Assembly: GCA_963513935.1 (NCBI GenBank)
Contig: OY740774.1
Coordinates: forward strand, 28,663,949 to 28,727,948
Source of the DNA: Aphrophora alni
Taxonomy: Eukaryota; Arthropoda; Insecta; Hemiptera; Aphrophoridae
Reading direction: 5' to 3'
Length of the DNA stretch: 64,000 nucleotides
The notes below the pieces were generated by a model. That model made no database searches. It was not told the DNA's origin and was given only the letters and a program-made list of their open reading frames with translations. Of the stretch, positions 1 to 11,475 are shown piece by piece (the stretch's first letter is position 1; each line of letters opens with the position of its first letter). Position numbers and translations under genes: made by a program.

Positions 1-110
1 CTTTTATTCATTGTTTTGGGGATGAGTGAAAGAGAAAGTTTGTGTAATGAATTTGCACAGTTTACTTTAAGCTGGTAGGATTGAATTGTATACCAAATTA
101 ACTGTGGCAC
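1..110 (+). repeat. Tail of dispersed repeat T, cut by window edge
   Basis: The stretch with a G-rich GATGAGTGA motif, then GAAAGTTTGTG and a run ending in GGATTGAAT, resembles the 3' part of two longer copies at 16.21-16.81 kb and 47.44-48.01 kb. The rest of this copy would lie before base 1. No coding capacity is seen. Similarity was judged by eye, so this is a repeat-family call without a known class. Confidence 0.45.
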
Positions 111-856
111 TTTTTTTTAAATCAAAAAAACTAAAAATATTACTCGTCGCCATATCACTAAAATTGTATATAACGTTACTACTTATGGGAGGGGGGAAGA
201 CGAGAGAAATTATCTTTCATTATGTCTTCACTATCCATTTAATTTTTTCTTATAGTAGATAAGGTAGTATAGATAGGTCCCCTTTCCTGTCAATGTTTAG
301 TGTTCGGTTATTTCCTAAACTCGTCATATAATTCTTTTTACATTGATTTTTTTTCTGGAACAAAATAATGAATAAAAAATTCTTTTGAAAGTCTGACTAT
401 TCTAAATAAAATTTTGAAAAATTAAAGTCAGATTACAATAAACAGTTTTTCCATTTTTAGTGTGAAATATGAATATTTACAAAATATATAATATGCCCTT
501 CTAATGTCCATGAAAACATAGACCAAACAAATAAATAATTAATAATGACATTTAATGTACTCCTTGGTTACAAATAACTTTTGCCTGTTAAAAACATCAA
601 TTTTTGGTTGCCGCTTTTAAGATATTCACTTGTCTCAACTTAACCCACAACGTAAAAGACAATTTAAACCATTTTGTAAATAAAAAAATCAAATAATTAA
701 TACATTAAAAATAATTTTTATTCTTTTTTCTGAATTTATTCTTCATATTTATTGCACAAGAAAATGTATTAATAAAACTAATAGAAATATAATGATTTTT
801 TCACAATAATCAACACTTCATTAAACAACTATAAATCTTTTGCATTAAACAAAATT

Positions 857-913
<57 letters not shown>

Positions 914-2390
914 GTAATCATAATATTTGATTTATGCCTGTAGACAATAATTATCTTTGATATACAATATTGATGACTTTTCAGTAGAAAACCAAAGGGA
1001 CTTTTATGGACGGGAGGCAGTAGAGGAAACAAAAATAAAATTGAATATACAAAGGATATCGAAACATGCTTTTAATTTTTAACATGTTTGACTTTATTCA
1101 ATTTTATTTTTGTAATTCTACAAGATCTCTACATTTTGATTTTTCATTCTGTGAGGTAGCATAATATAAAATTTAAATACCGAAGAACAACTTGAATATT
1201 TATGAAATTAATTAGCATTTTCTAAATTTTCATTTTACAAAATACACAGCATTTAATTAGACAATAAATGTAGATACTTCGTTTCTACCCTTTCGTTGAA
1301 GTCTCTAGTTTATACGAATCTTTACGATGACAAAATGTATTGTTTTTTTTTTCCATTTTCAGAAACAACAATATAAGAATTAGAAAATGTTAATATTATT
1401 AACTGATTAATCAATTTATTACAAATACTAAATCCATACGTTTTACAGTTCTATACTGAAATCCTTCAGTTGTTGAAACTAGATGTTATGAACTCGTTTC
1501 CAAACTTTAATTCCTTATGGAATATAAGGCGTCTGCGAATGTACTTCTCAGACCACTTTTGAAACTGAAATCCTAATTTATTAGACGGCTTGAAACTTCT
1601 TTGCTATGAGCAAATGGAAATCTTCATGAACTTCTTTAGAAGTAAATTTTATTTTAATTAAAACTAAAATAAAACAAATTGTTATTTGTGCACATAAAAG
1701 GTACAGACATTATTTGTTATGCAGGGTTAACAATAGTATCGACTACGTAATTATCCCTGGGTTCCTAAATGAATACGAAGACGTTGCGACTAGGCGTTAT
1801 ACTATAAAGCGTTTTACTATAGCTATTCACAGAGTATGATCAAATTGCGGTCTCTTATACAGTGTTAAAAAAAAACAACCAAAAACGGTAATAGTTTGCT
1901 GGTATTTCGTACACTTGAAAGTCGCTAAGTACAAAGTTTACACTGACATAGTGCTGATAATTTATTAATCATGTAAATTAATACATATTCATTAATAGAT
2001 AATCATAATCGTTATTCGCAAATTATTCGCGAACATTATATTCACTCCAACGTAAGTAATTAAAAGTATAAATACATTCAAACATTTTGTAACCCGCAGA
2101 TTACCTAATTTGAAAACAGTCCACCTGTGGATTAACCACAAATTACAAACGAATTTCACGCATAATTAGTTTTCAAATTACACGAAGGCTTAAACTTATT
2201 CAGCTAAAGCGCGTTTTGGAATATCACTCCACGAATCTACCTCAATTTTCTATAATAATAAAAACAACTTACGCATAACAATATGATAGCATTTTATGTT
2301 TCCGCTTTTTTAAAGCTTATACTAACAAAGAAAATTTTAAAATCACGATAATGTTTAATTTAAATCCAATCTAAGAATAAAACATCAAAA
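111..2390. other. Unassigned AT-rich DNA
   Basis: No supported gene. Apart from the TAA microsatellite at 858-913, this is AT-rich sequence with stops in all frames and no recognisable domain, splice-bounded exon or RNA gene. Confidence 0.6.
858..913 (+). repeat. (TAA)n microsatellite
   Basis: About 18 uninterrupted TAA units, followed by an imperfect TAG/TAATCA edge. On the minus strand it reads as a poly-isoleucine open frame, which is only a product of the repeat. Confidence 0.97.
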
Positions 2391-2394
2391 CCGA

Positions 2395-2650
2395 GGTTAA
2401 TCTAGTGGCTCTCACTTTTTATGCATGAATATCTGGGTGAGATCTTCGTGGAGGTTGAAAAAAGTCACTGTGTTGACCCATTTGTCGTGACGAAAGAAGG
2501 AAGTATGATTGGTAGCGTATCCTGCTTATGAAAGTGAGAACTATGATGAAAGAAACTAGATTTACCGTCTTAACATCACTCAATGTAGAAGCCGTCTAGC
2601 AAGCTTAGAGGTAGAGGGTCACTACGAGCTGAAACGCCATGGATTTTATT
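2395..2650 (+). mobile_element. Degenerate tRNA-derived SINE-like copy
   Basis: The head carries a box-A-like TCTAGTGGCTC, and a degenerate box-B-like segment (ATCTGGGTGAGATC) follows about 35 bases later. The body has a segment GATTGGTAGCG and then a stretch with AACTATGATGAAAG that aligns by eye with the copy at 42.28-42.56 kb (GATTAGTAGCG, later AACATGATAGG). The tRNA-like head plus a shared unrelated body is the usual SINE plan. No A-tail or target duplication could be fixed, so the boundaries are approximate. Confidence 0.5.
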
Positions 2651-3604
2651 TATTAAGAATAAATCAACCGAAAAACTATCATTGGAGTTTTTATTAATCT
2701 CATCCTTTGTTCTTTGATAGTCAATTTGTGCACTATTGAGCCCGATTACAGTTTTTTAAGCAGTTATTCTTACATCTCTACATTATTTCAATTTTTTCTC
2801 TGTTGCTCAAAGATGAAAAACTGTTCTGTCATCTGCGCCTTATAAGAAAAAGGAAGAAAAGGACATGCAATACCTCTCTATAGGCCTGTTAAAGAATATG
2901 ATGTCTTTTCATTTCAAAAAAGAATATTTCCAATATTGCAAAATTTAAACTAACTCTGGATAAAATTGGTAAGTAGCACTCAAATGCAAGAGCGATTTTT
3001 ATGATATTGTCAGTCATCTCTCCCGTCGGTGGTTCAGTTATGAACAAACATATTGAATTTTCGTTTATTTATTTTTAAATTTCCAAAGTTATTTTTTAAA
3101 CACAAAAATTTATCAATAAATAAATATAAATTTAGTACAGGGAAAATAAAAAATTTATGACTCCTTTTTTATAACCTTTTTCAAAATTATTTAAATGTTT
3201 TCACTAAGGGTGTGAAGAAACACACAACTATCTAAGGAAGGGATTAATAAAATCTGCTATGCCGTTTGGGCTATATAGGATAACATACATCCAGACGAGA
3301 AGATATTTCAATAGATAATTCTAAGACATAGCGTTACCAATAGTTCTGTAAACCGTAGACCTCGTTTGTTGGATGATTTATTACGTTATTAAATTGAAAC
3401 CTAACGTGGCTATGGACTAGGGCGCGACTAACACAACGGCAGTTTAAATTGTACAGACAGACACACGCGCGTCTAAAAAAAATAAGGGTCCTTGGTTTTA
3501 CTAACGGATCCTAATAAAGAGAAATAAATGAAAACGCAATCCATCTTTTATTGGCTATTGAATTGTTTGTCTCACATCTCATAAGAACTATTTAAAAAAC
3601 ATAC
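2651..3604. other. Unassigned AT-rich DNA
   Basis: No gene, RNA gene or repeat family could be assigned. A short CACACGCGCG tract lies near 3,465. Confidence 0.55.
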
Positions 3605-4065
3605 GCATTCCTCATTGTGTGGTTAAACCAAGTTGTATTCGTCATAGAAAAACTCGTCATTTCGCACTCAATTTAATTTCAAATCCAAATAATTTTGTTC
3701 AGATTTGTAGGTCACGCCGTGTTCAAGTTAGAGTGGGGGGGGGTGATATTTTACACTTAAAATTTGCCGTATCGCCAATATATTATTTTATTCGACAAAT
3801 AAACTTACATATTCGTAATTAGAATAACGTTTAGTTTTATTTGATACACCACACATAATATTTACCAAAAAAATGTTTAACTCAATAGTTTTTGCCATAT
3901 GCGGGACAGTACAAAGAATGTATAAATGCAAAGTTTGAAATATATAGGATTTATCATTTTTTTATGTGTAGACGGGTTGCAACTTGCATAAAGACAGGCG
4001 GGCAGACACTCGCATGTATAGGTTTTAGCTACGAACCCTAAAAATTGTTCCACTCGTTTGAGTTG
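3605..4065 (-). repeat. Dispersed repeat R, copy 1
   Basis: Read on the minus strand, this interval matches the tandem R copies at 32.17-33.15 kb in order. First comes a CAACCCGTCTACA motif, then a TTTGCATTTATA stretch and a TATGTGTGGTGTATCA segment. ATTACGAATATG-TAAGTTTATTT follows, then a C-rich run (here the G-run at 3,733-3,742), and last an AATTTAATT tail. No coding potential or terminal repeats were recognised. The family is probably a non-autonomous element about 450 bp long, class unknown. Confidence 0.7.
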
Positions 4066-4535
4066 GAGATCATTCACAGATAGACATACATCATTCTAGA
4101 AATCACTGAGCTGAAGGCAACTCAATAAATTATTACCTTAAAAAAACCCGACATTATTTTTTTGACCTAAGACAAACTGTTTCTATACTACGTATATTAA
4201 GAAAGTAATAAACAAATTATTTTATCCAGGAATATCATATCTTGCTGAAACCAAGTACATGTTGTTATTGTATCTTGAACGTGACCAAACTTGAATCCAT
4301 TACCCATGTATATTGACACAATAGAGCCCTAGTAGTTGCAAATTGATTGTTAACGTATCCAATTAATTATACCTCCTGAGTTTCTGCATTATGATTCAAG
4401 TGCCTAATTTGGAAGGAATAGTGGAATATTCCACCCCTTCATTTTAGTGATATATTTGATCTCTTTATCTATAAGGCATTATTAACTATTGGATTACTTT
4501 ATTTGCTAAAAATTCTTAAATATTGAACACGTTTA

Positions 4536-4603
<68 letters not shown>

Positions 4604-5107
4604 CACTTTTCTGTGAAACATAACCTGACAAATAACCTGATGACAAGTAACATAACCACACAAAAAAAGATAGAAAACGCAATGCTTTAAAGTGCGTGCA
4701 TGTTTTTATTTGTGCGTTAGTAATTTGTCTTGGGGTCGCAGTTTTAGTCTTATACAACTTTCTATAATAGTGTATTTCATTCAGCTTTACATTTTTCTCC
4801 AATGATGACCGAATGCGTTGCCTACGTCGACAAATAAGAGCGTTCCTAATAAAATTAGATTTGAATAAAAACATATCCTTAAAATTTGATGACGATCAGC
4901 AATAACGGCAATTTTATATGATTTTTAATGGAATTTTGCAACTATATTGCTAATTGTTACACCATATTTGATTATTTATCAAGTTAAATACGTGTACAGT
5001 TTCAAAATGGCTATTGTTTTAGTAGTTAATTCTTATATGTACCTTAAAAGATGTTACGGTAACTCTCTTGCAGTTTGGTTATCTATATACACAGCGAGTC
5101 AAAATAA
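4066..5107. other. Unassigned AT-rich DNA with a TA microsatellite
   Basis: No gene seen. The open frames here run through the (TA)n tract at 4,541-4,601 and have no recognisable domain. Confidence 0.55.
4541..4601. repeat. (TA)n microsatellite
   Basis: About 30 perfect TA units. It is self-complementary and could extrude as a hairpin or cruciform. On the minus strand it reads as alternating Ile-Tyr, an artefact. Confidence 0.97.
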
Positions 5108-5668
5108 TATAAACCCCTCATCAACTTTAAAGCTGTTCTAGATAGAATACTGTAACTTTCAGGACGAGTTATTGGTCAACTAGCCTACCTTTTGATGGAA
5201 AATAGAATTTCAACCCATTCTTAAGTGTTAGCCCAGGGGTTGTAACTCAAATATTGTCTCTGTGTATTATATCAATTTAATGATTTCTTTAAGAAAAAAA
5301 ATAGTGAATATACAAAGTTACATACAAAGATGTCTTTATACCATCTGCAGCGAGATAAAGTTTGGATTTCCAAAAAAAAACTTTGATAGCCTAAGGAACT
5401 GTAATGGCAAATACATCAATTTTATCATTCTTACATGAACAAGATTGAATACATGAACAATGTATTAAACACAAATTTGTCTATTTTATACATGAATTTA
5501 ATAAATGTTTAAATTTAAAATATTTAAGTTACAACCTCTAGGTCACCTTTCAAGAATGGGTTGAATTCTGTTTCCCATCAAAATATATGGTCGTTGACCA
5601 GTAACTAATTCTGAAAGTTATAGAATTCTATTTGGAACTCTTTTAATGTTGATAAGGGGTTTCCGTAC
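5108..5668. mobile_element. Foldback/MITE-like element with about 150-bp inverted arms
   Basis: The left arm (about 5,112-5,265) and the right arm (about 5,520-5,665) are reverse complements with scattered differences. Landmarks in mirrored order are AACCCC, TCAACnTTAAA, ATAACTTTCAG or GTAACTTTCAG, TTACTGGTCAAC, TTTTGATGG, TTCAACCCATTCTT and GGTTGTAACT. About 250 bp of AT-rich DNA separates the arms. There is no open frame of note. Long imperfect arms with a short non-coding centre indicate a foldback or miniature inverted-repeat element. Target duplications could not be identified. Confidence 0.75.
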
Positions 5669-6059
5669 TGGTGACGCATTATGTGTTAAGATCGAAATTA
5701 AAATCAATTTTAATCCACTCTTAAAATTCAAAATAGTTACCATAAGTTATATATTAATATCTATAAAAACAAATTTAGTTAAACGCATAATATCAAAGAT
5801 AGAAAAATACAATAATATTTACTCAAACTATTTTTGTTATTATTATTTCCCACTATTTTTCTTAAATTCAAGAATTACGTTGAGATCAATAATTATGATA
5901 CAGGTCAAGTTATTGGCACCATACAAGCAGATCTTTTAAGGTAATGCACAAAGTTTGTTTTCCTGAGTCTAATAGGAAGTGTTTAATTTTATTGGTAAAC
6001 CAAAGCGTGTAATTCAGTATACGCATGTTAAATTAGTTTAAAACAATTGTTACATAGGT
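5669..6059. other. Unassigned AT-rich DNA
   Basis: No gene or repeat family assigned. A GGCACCATAC decamer near 5,915 recalls the terminus of repeat Q but is too short to call. Confidence 0.5.
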
Positions 6060-6480
6060 TTTCTGAAGCTCATATCTATATCACTACTTTCTTCACGTCG
6101 GTAGACCCTAATGGGCCTCGTACATGTACATAAATTATTAAACTTCTGCGCACTTCACTTGTCTCAACCGTGGCGGGCCTCGAGCTTCCACTCGCCGCTT
6201 TCGTATCGGTGACTCGCTCTTGTCAGATTTTGTAACTATACGATTATGGTTTCCAAATTACATTTTTGAAATATGCAAATTTATATCATATTTAATGTGT
6301 TATTAGTTTCATAACACAGGAAATTTGAACAAAAAACTGTTTAAAATGGCCGCCGTTTAGAATTTTTAACAGTATGAGGACCGTGTATTGTCCACTATAC
6401 CAAATTTCATGTGCCTCTTATTATTTTTTTACCGTTATTATTATTACGTACAGTTGCCACAACGAAGGACGGACGGTTAA
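6060..6480 (+). repeat. Dispersed repeat S, copy 1
   Basis: A GC-richer head contains TAGACCCTAATGGGCCTCG and later CCACTCGCCG and GTGACTCGCTC. It is followed by AT-rich sequence and then ATGGCCGCCGTTTAGAATTT. The same order (CTCGC-rich head, then ATGGACGCCATTTTTAGATT) recurs at 40.19-40.50 kb. The head alone recurs inverted at 33.44-33.58 kb. Non-coding; class unknown. Confidence 0.65.
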
Positions 6481-7911
6481 TAAAAAAAACCTTTCCTGTT
6501 TCCTTAAGCCGTGAACGTGAAGATCACTCAAAAACAGATGTAAAATGTTTAGGCGATTGCCAAACTTACCTTATACTATGTATCCTAGGTTAGTAAAATG
6601 ATCGGACAACTTAATTACATTAGCAGTATACAACAGTGTTGTGGCAGTTTCTCCTTATCTAAAATAGTAAGCTAATTTCCTCCGGATTAGAGACTATATT
6701 AAGCTTGAGGAAATAATGTATAAAATACCTAAATATACAATTCGCGTCCTTTCAAGTATTTATTTTAAAATAAATTTAATTTATTTACTATTTCATGTTT
6801 ACAAAACTATTTTCATTCTGTAATGATCATTTTTGTAATGCAAATCACTTTTCATGTCTGTTGATCTTAGTCAAATAATACTGACTCTAACTATTGTTTT
6901 CAATGAAAAACTCAGCTTTAAGCAAAACAATTCAATATCTTCATTGTTTAAAAGACAAAACTGTTCTTCTTAGACTCTTTCTTATTCTAGAAATCTTTTG
7001 TTCAACCCTCAAGATGTCTTCTGTCTTTAACCGCAGATGTTTTAATAAAGTTCACGTCAAGAACAAATATCCTTGTAAAAAGGCGTTCTCTGTGGGTTTC
7101 CTATAATGCTTATTAACATTCAGATTGAATTCATTTCTTATTCTGTTTTAAATGAAATAGTGGTGAAATATTGAATGGAGAAGAAAATGTGGTGGAAAGT
7201 TTGTGCTTGTTAGACGAGTTGAAATCACTTGGTAAGCGCTGAGTTTTTTAACCGAGCGAAGCGTGGTTCTGTACTTATTCACTATTTGGCATTTCGTTTG
7301 CAAGCTTGTTTATTATTGTCTACCAATTGTTATGAAAATTTGGAATAGGTTTACTGTACAGAAGTTGAAGTTTATTATTTTGAACACACCATAGTAATAC
7401 GATTTTTCTAATAATAAATCTATATTTGTTACTTTTAATTAAACTTTGTTCTTTGTTTTTCTATCTCTAGGTACTCAGCTTTTGGTTCATCCTGTATTTA
7501 ATTAATTATTATCAGTATTATCGTATATTTTGAAAGGACCAGAGAATAATGCCTATCTAATTTCCCCATGGAATTTTAGTGTGTTATTATTAGCCCGAAA
7601 TTTAAACTGCCACAGATTGTAGGATTATATTGTAATGATTTGAGTATACTAAATCCGCATATTTAGATTTAGATTAATTCTAAATACATGAAGCCCACAT
7701 GCGTCCTAATTCTCTAAATTTCTCTTTTTTGTTTTCAGTTTATCGTGTGTACGTGTTATAGAGAAATTTATGTGATTGGTTAAAACATCTATATCGAGTT
7801 TCTCGCGAAAATATCTATTTTGAGAACTCTGAGATAAAAAAAAATTTTTGCACTGATCTGTAGTGGCTTACAATTAAAGCAAGTCGACACATTTTGACCA
7901 AAGTTGGTATA
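6481..7911. other. Unassigned AT-rich DNA
   Basis: No supportable gene. A GAGCGAAGCG motif at about 7,254 resembles the GC-rich head of repeat S but has no longer match that I could see. Confidence 0.5.
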
Positions 7912-8275
7912 TATACCGGGTGTTCAAAGAGTCTGGATGCTCCTGGATATTTTGTTTGCTATTATACATACAACAATGCAATTCTAGAGTTATGTTCTTC
8001 CTCTAGTTAACAACACTTTGATATACTTAACAGTCATATTTCGCAACGGGAGGACGTCCAACAGAGGCAGTCGGCCAAATCTTCAATGTAAGCATAGGTC
8101 GAGTAATATCTCATTTTAAAGGTCTTTGTTAGTAAAACACATTGTCCTAAACGCGAATGCAAATGGACGATCCAATCTGAAATGGTAGGTCCTCAAAATT
8201 GATTTGCATCCGTCAACTTACATGTCACAGTTCAATAGGGGCTGCCATTTCCGATTGGATATATAGTTTTGTTAT
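7912..8275 (+). mobile_element. Tc1/mariner-like relic with terminal motif and HTH remnant
   Basis: A TATACCGGGTGTTCAAAGAG terminus is typical of Tc1/mariner ends in insects. About 110 bases inside it, one frame (about 8,035-8,130) reads GGRPTEAVGQIFNVSIGRV and then a stop. This resembles the N-terminal helix-turn-helix of Tc1-type transposases (GR-x-TE-x-A-x-IFNVS-x-x-V). No catalytic domain remains and no matching right terminus was found, so this is a short 5' relic. The right boundary is approximate. Confidence 0.5.
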
Positions 8276-9479
8276 ATATTGATCATTTTATTCGATGGAT
8301 TTTATGCGAGATGATTTTATGTAATAGTTGAAAGTTGAAAGATAAGCACATTTTTACTATTTTTATTTTCATCATAATGAAAGTTATTTTATGTTAATAA
8401 ATAAATTTATTTTCGTACGTGATTTTCCTTTAATTATTATTTATCTACATCGTTTATTTATTATGTTTTAACTTTAATTTATTTTTTCGGGTACGGTATT
8501 AATTATATAGTATTGAGTATTTATTGCAATTTGTGACAAGTTTCTTATACCTTCTCCTTTGTTTTCTATAAATATTATTGATTTACATTATCTTTTAAGC
8601 TAGATTGATATTCTACGCCATTTTAAGCTATTTAACTGATTAGTAAAACAAGAAATGAAATGAAATGAAAATATGTGCAGGGTTTTTTTTTTTTTTACTG
8701 TTATTTTGTTTGGTTTTGGTTTATCTTAATTAATCGGTTTTTTTTCTGTTACAGGTATATGACTATCACAGTATTAGAATCTATGTCAGGTAATGTTATT
8801 TTAAACTTTTTGTATTCTATGTATTTATTGATCTGAGCAATATTTTGTTTCAAAATTGATTCAGATATTAAATTTACAAGCATTTTAGATATCTACGCCA
8901 TGAGTAGAAAAATTTAGGCTATATATCCCACTTAATATACATGAAAAGAAATTGTAGTTATTATATATAATATATATGTGTTATACCTAAAACGTTACTA
9001 TATTGATTATTATATTAATGTTGAGGCGATGTTAATTACCATGTTATATTTCTAATTAACTTATTTTGTTGTTATCATTGCTCAAGACAAATGCGCAGAA
9101 CTTCTGCGCATTGCCTTCTAATATAAAGATTTCATTTTCTAAGCATTCTTGTTCTTTCAAAATTGTCAAGCAACGATTTATTTCGTATACTCATTGTAAA
9201 GTTATCAACTCGATGCTATCTGGAAAAATAAATGTTTCTCCATAACACATTATAACGATCTCAAACGATCACAATGTATAAATAATTAATTATGCCTAGT
9301 ATCAAATATTAAAATAATAATAATAATCAATCAAAAAGTTAACATTAATAAATAATTGTATGAATGTGTAAATTGAAACAAAACACATGTGAACAAGCAA
9401 CCTTACCGATATAGCAGCTGCAAGGTTAAGTTTGGAAGATAACTGTACAAATTGACAAACGTGACAAGAACAAGGGAAA
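8276..9479. other. Unassigned AT-rich DNA
   Basis: No gene seen. The interval includes a pyrimidine tract followed by CAG near 8,745-8,755 that looks like a splice acceptor, but no coding exon follows. It also holds the palindrome at 9,090-9,112. Confidence 0.5.
9090..9112. promoter_or_regulatory. Perfect 11-bp palindrome with TGCGCA half-sites
   Basis: The sequence is AATGCGCAGAA, then one C, then TTCTGCGCATT: two exact inverted 11-base arms. TGCGCA resembles the half-site bound by NRF1-family factors (erect wing in flies). A function as a binding site is inference. It lies about 400 bp before the promoter-like stretch at 9.48 kb. Confidence 0.4.
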
Positions 9480-10260
9480 GAAGACATTCTGTTTTACTTA
9501 AGAGAAGAAAGTTCGCCGACACAAATAAAAAATAAGTAGAAAACATAACGGAGTTTAGCTATTCAACGCAGCTGCGTGTCATAAAACTGGGAACCAAGAA
9601 AAAATGAGAAAGCGAATACCTAACGGTATCTCCGAGGGCGAAGCCAGCGCGCGTAAGAAAAACTTAACGATTTTAGAAAGTTAGAGGTCCAATCAGAAGA
9701 GGCCTGAGTTTTAAAAAATGAGATTTTGACCAATAAGCGAAGAGGACGCTACACTTGAAATTCGAGAGAGGTAAAATCCAACGAAGAGGAGAGTCAGTCT
9801 AGAACTGGGGTTGAGAGCGTGTAGGCTTGGCTTACAGCTAGGAATCAGAGTAGAAGGTGTTAAGAGAACCTGAGGGTTTAATTTCAAAGTCATCGAGTAA
9901 TTTAAAGGCAGAATCGCCACAAAATTTAGTAGTTTTTCTTTTGAAGTTTGTTAGTAATCATAATTAAAATAGAGTCAAAGAGTATAAAATTTATAAAAGA
10001 AGAGGAGAGAATCATCGCGTCGAAATCAATAGTTAGTCGAGAACGAGTAAGGAGACCAAACAGAGTTTAGCGGACGTAACACCAGAGATTCACCATCCGT
10101 AAATGAACCAGTGATTGCAGCATCCGACCTCCCAGGATAAGGATACGTCTTGTGTTAGTGCATCGTTAGTGATTGTGTTGTGTAAAAGTGCCAAAATTAT
10201 AGCGGACGAGGAGAATTGTTTGATAAGTACAAAATTTCATAATAAATAATCATTAGAGTT
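9480..10260 (+). promoter_or_regulatory. Promoter/5' UTR-like or solo-LTR-like purine-rich segment
   Basis: This stretch is visibly less AT-rich than its surroundings and strongly purine-rich on the plus strand. It carries CCAATCA at about 9,689 and CCAATAA at about 9,731. An AGTATAAAATTTATAAAAG TATA-like motif lies at about 9,981-9,999, followed by CpG-containing sequence (ATCATCGCGTCGAAATC) and a TTGTGTTGTGTAAAAGTGCC stretch. No long open frame follows. Two readings fit: a promoter with a non-coding first exon, or an LTR of a Ty3/gypsy-like element without its internal part. I see no primer-binding site, polypurine tract or second LTR, and no clear splice donor that decides between them. 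Confidence 0.35.
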
Positions 10261-11039
10261 AGTATTTCACTTTGATGAGTCATAAAAGTTCCCATGCCCG
10301 AGATAAGAGTCAAGTTTTTTTTATAATTTAAATTAAAAGTAAAGTAATTGAGCTAGCCGGCAAAAATAAAAGTAAATTTGGAAATATAAGTTAATTAAAG
10401 AAAATTGTTTGTTTTTTTGTTATAAAATTGATATAAATTTAATAAGAACATTTGGACAAGATCTGTAGAAACATTTGTAGAGTTTTGTTTTTATGTAAAT
10501 TGAATAATCAATTTAGATTTTAAATTTGTCATCCATAATATTGTGTATTAGAGTAAATTAGTTTTAAAGAATGCAAGTGTGAGAGAATGAAGTAGTCTTA
10601 AGATATTCAATGAATAGTTAATTGAATTGATACTTGTTTATTATAAATAATTGTTTGATAATAAATCCTGAAGATAGTTAAAGGGTAAAAACTTGTTTTG
10701 TGGAACTAATTTACTTAAACCATCCTAGTTTTCAAAATAATTAAAATAAATTAATTTAAAAGTAAATAATAAATAAAAATATATTATATAATAAGCTTGA
10801 TTGTTATAACATCATTCAGAAGTTAGAAAAATCCCATTTATCCCACTGTGAAAAATGCAACCATTAATAACTAAAACGATATCTTTATTTTTATTATGTC
10901 ATAGACTGCAAAACTGTAAAATAAATTACTAATATAATATGGTAATGTAGTAGTACTAGAACACTCAAGGTATTTATAATAGAGAGTGAACACTTTACCA
11001 TTGTTGAGGTAATGTGAAAAACGAAGCATTATTGTAAAT
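10261..11039. other. Unassigned A-rich DNA
   Basis: Very AT-rich and purine-biased on the plus strand, with no open frame or recognisable repeat. It could be a continuation of the segment at 9.48-10.26 kb. Confidence 0.5.
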
Positions 11040-11100
11040 ATTTTTATAGAATCGTTGTTATTTTTATTACCAGAATCACTTGGCACCATACTTACTCTAT
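11040..11100 (-). repeat. Isolated terminus of repeat Q
   Basis: GAATCACTTGGCACCATACT followed by TACTCTATATAC matches the right-end pattern of Q copies at 50.63-50.68 kb and 55.18-55.23 kb. The rest of the element was not recognised here. Confidence 0.5.
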
Positions 11101-11284
11101 ATACATAAAGTGCAATGAATTATAAGATATCCAGTATAACTAAAATATTTTGGAATGAGTAAGGACTCGTTCATACTTATAATAATTAATCTTTTATGTC
11201 TTATATAATTTATAATTCATACATATTATCTCCATTGAAAATCGTTAACACGTGTTATAAACATGAATGCTATCGTTGAATGTT

Positions 11285-11475
11285 TAGTAGCCAACATGGA
11301 CGTGGGTGTAGATTGTTTAGGCGGTGACTCAACGCTGGACATAACAAAACCCTAGTCACGTGGTACGACCAAGGCCTGCCTGATTGTTTCTAATTGTTTC
11401 GGAACGCAGCTCGCCTCACGGCCAGGGTCGGAATAATTATTAGACTCTGCGGGTTCAAAAGAAGTAAAACTTTTT
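11285..11475. other. Small GC-richer island of unknown nature
   Basis: About 190 bp with clearly higher GC than its surroundings, including GGCGGTGACTCAACGC, CACGTGG and CTCGCCTCACGGCCAGGG, and ending near GCGGGTTCAAAAG. The last resembles a pol III box B, but no matching box A at the right distance was found, so no tRNA or SINE call is made. Confidence 0.35.

Noticed and set aside
829..1032. 67-codon minus frame with poly-Ile
   Set aside because: A (TAA)n artefact.
4533..4874. 113-codon minus frame
   Set aside because: About one third is (TA)n, and the rest has no recognisable domain, start context or splice signal.
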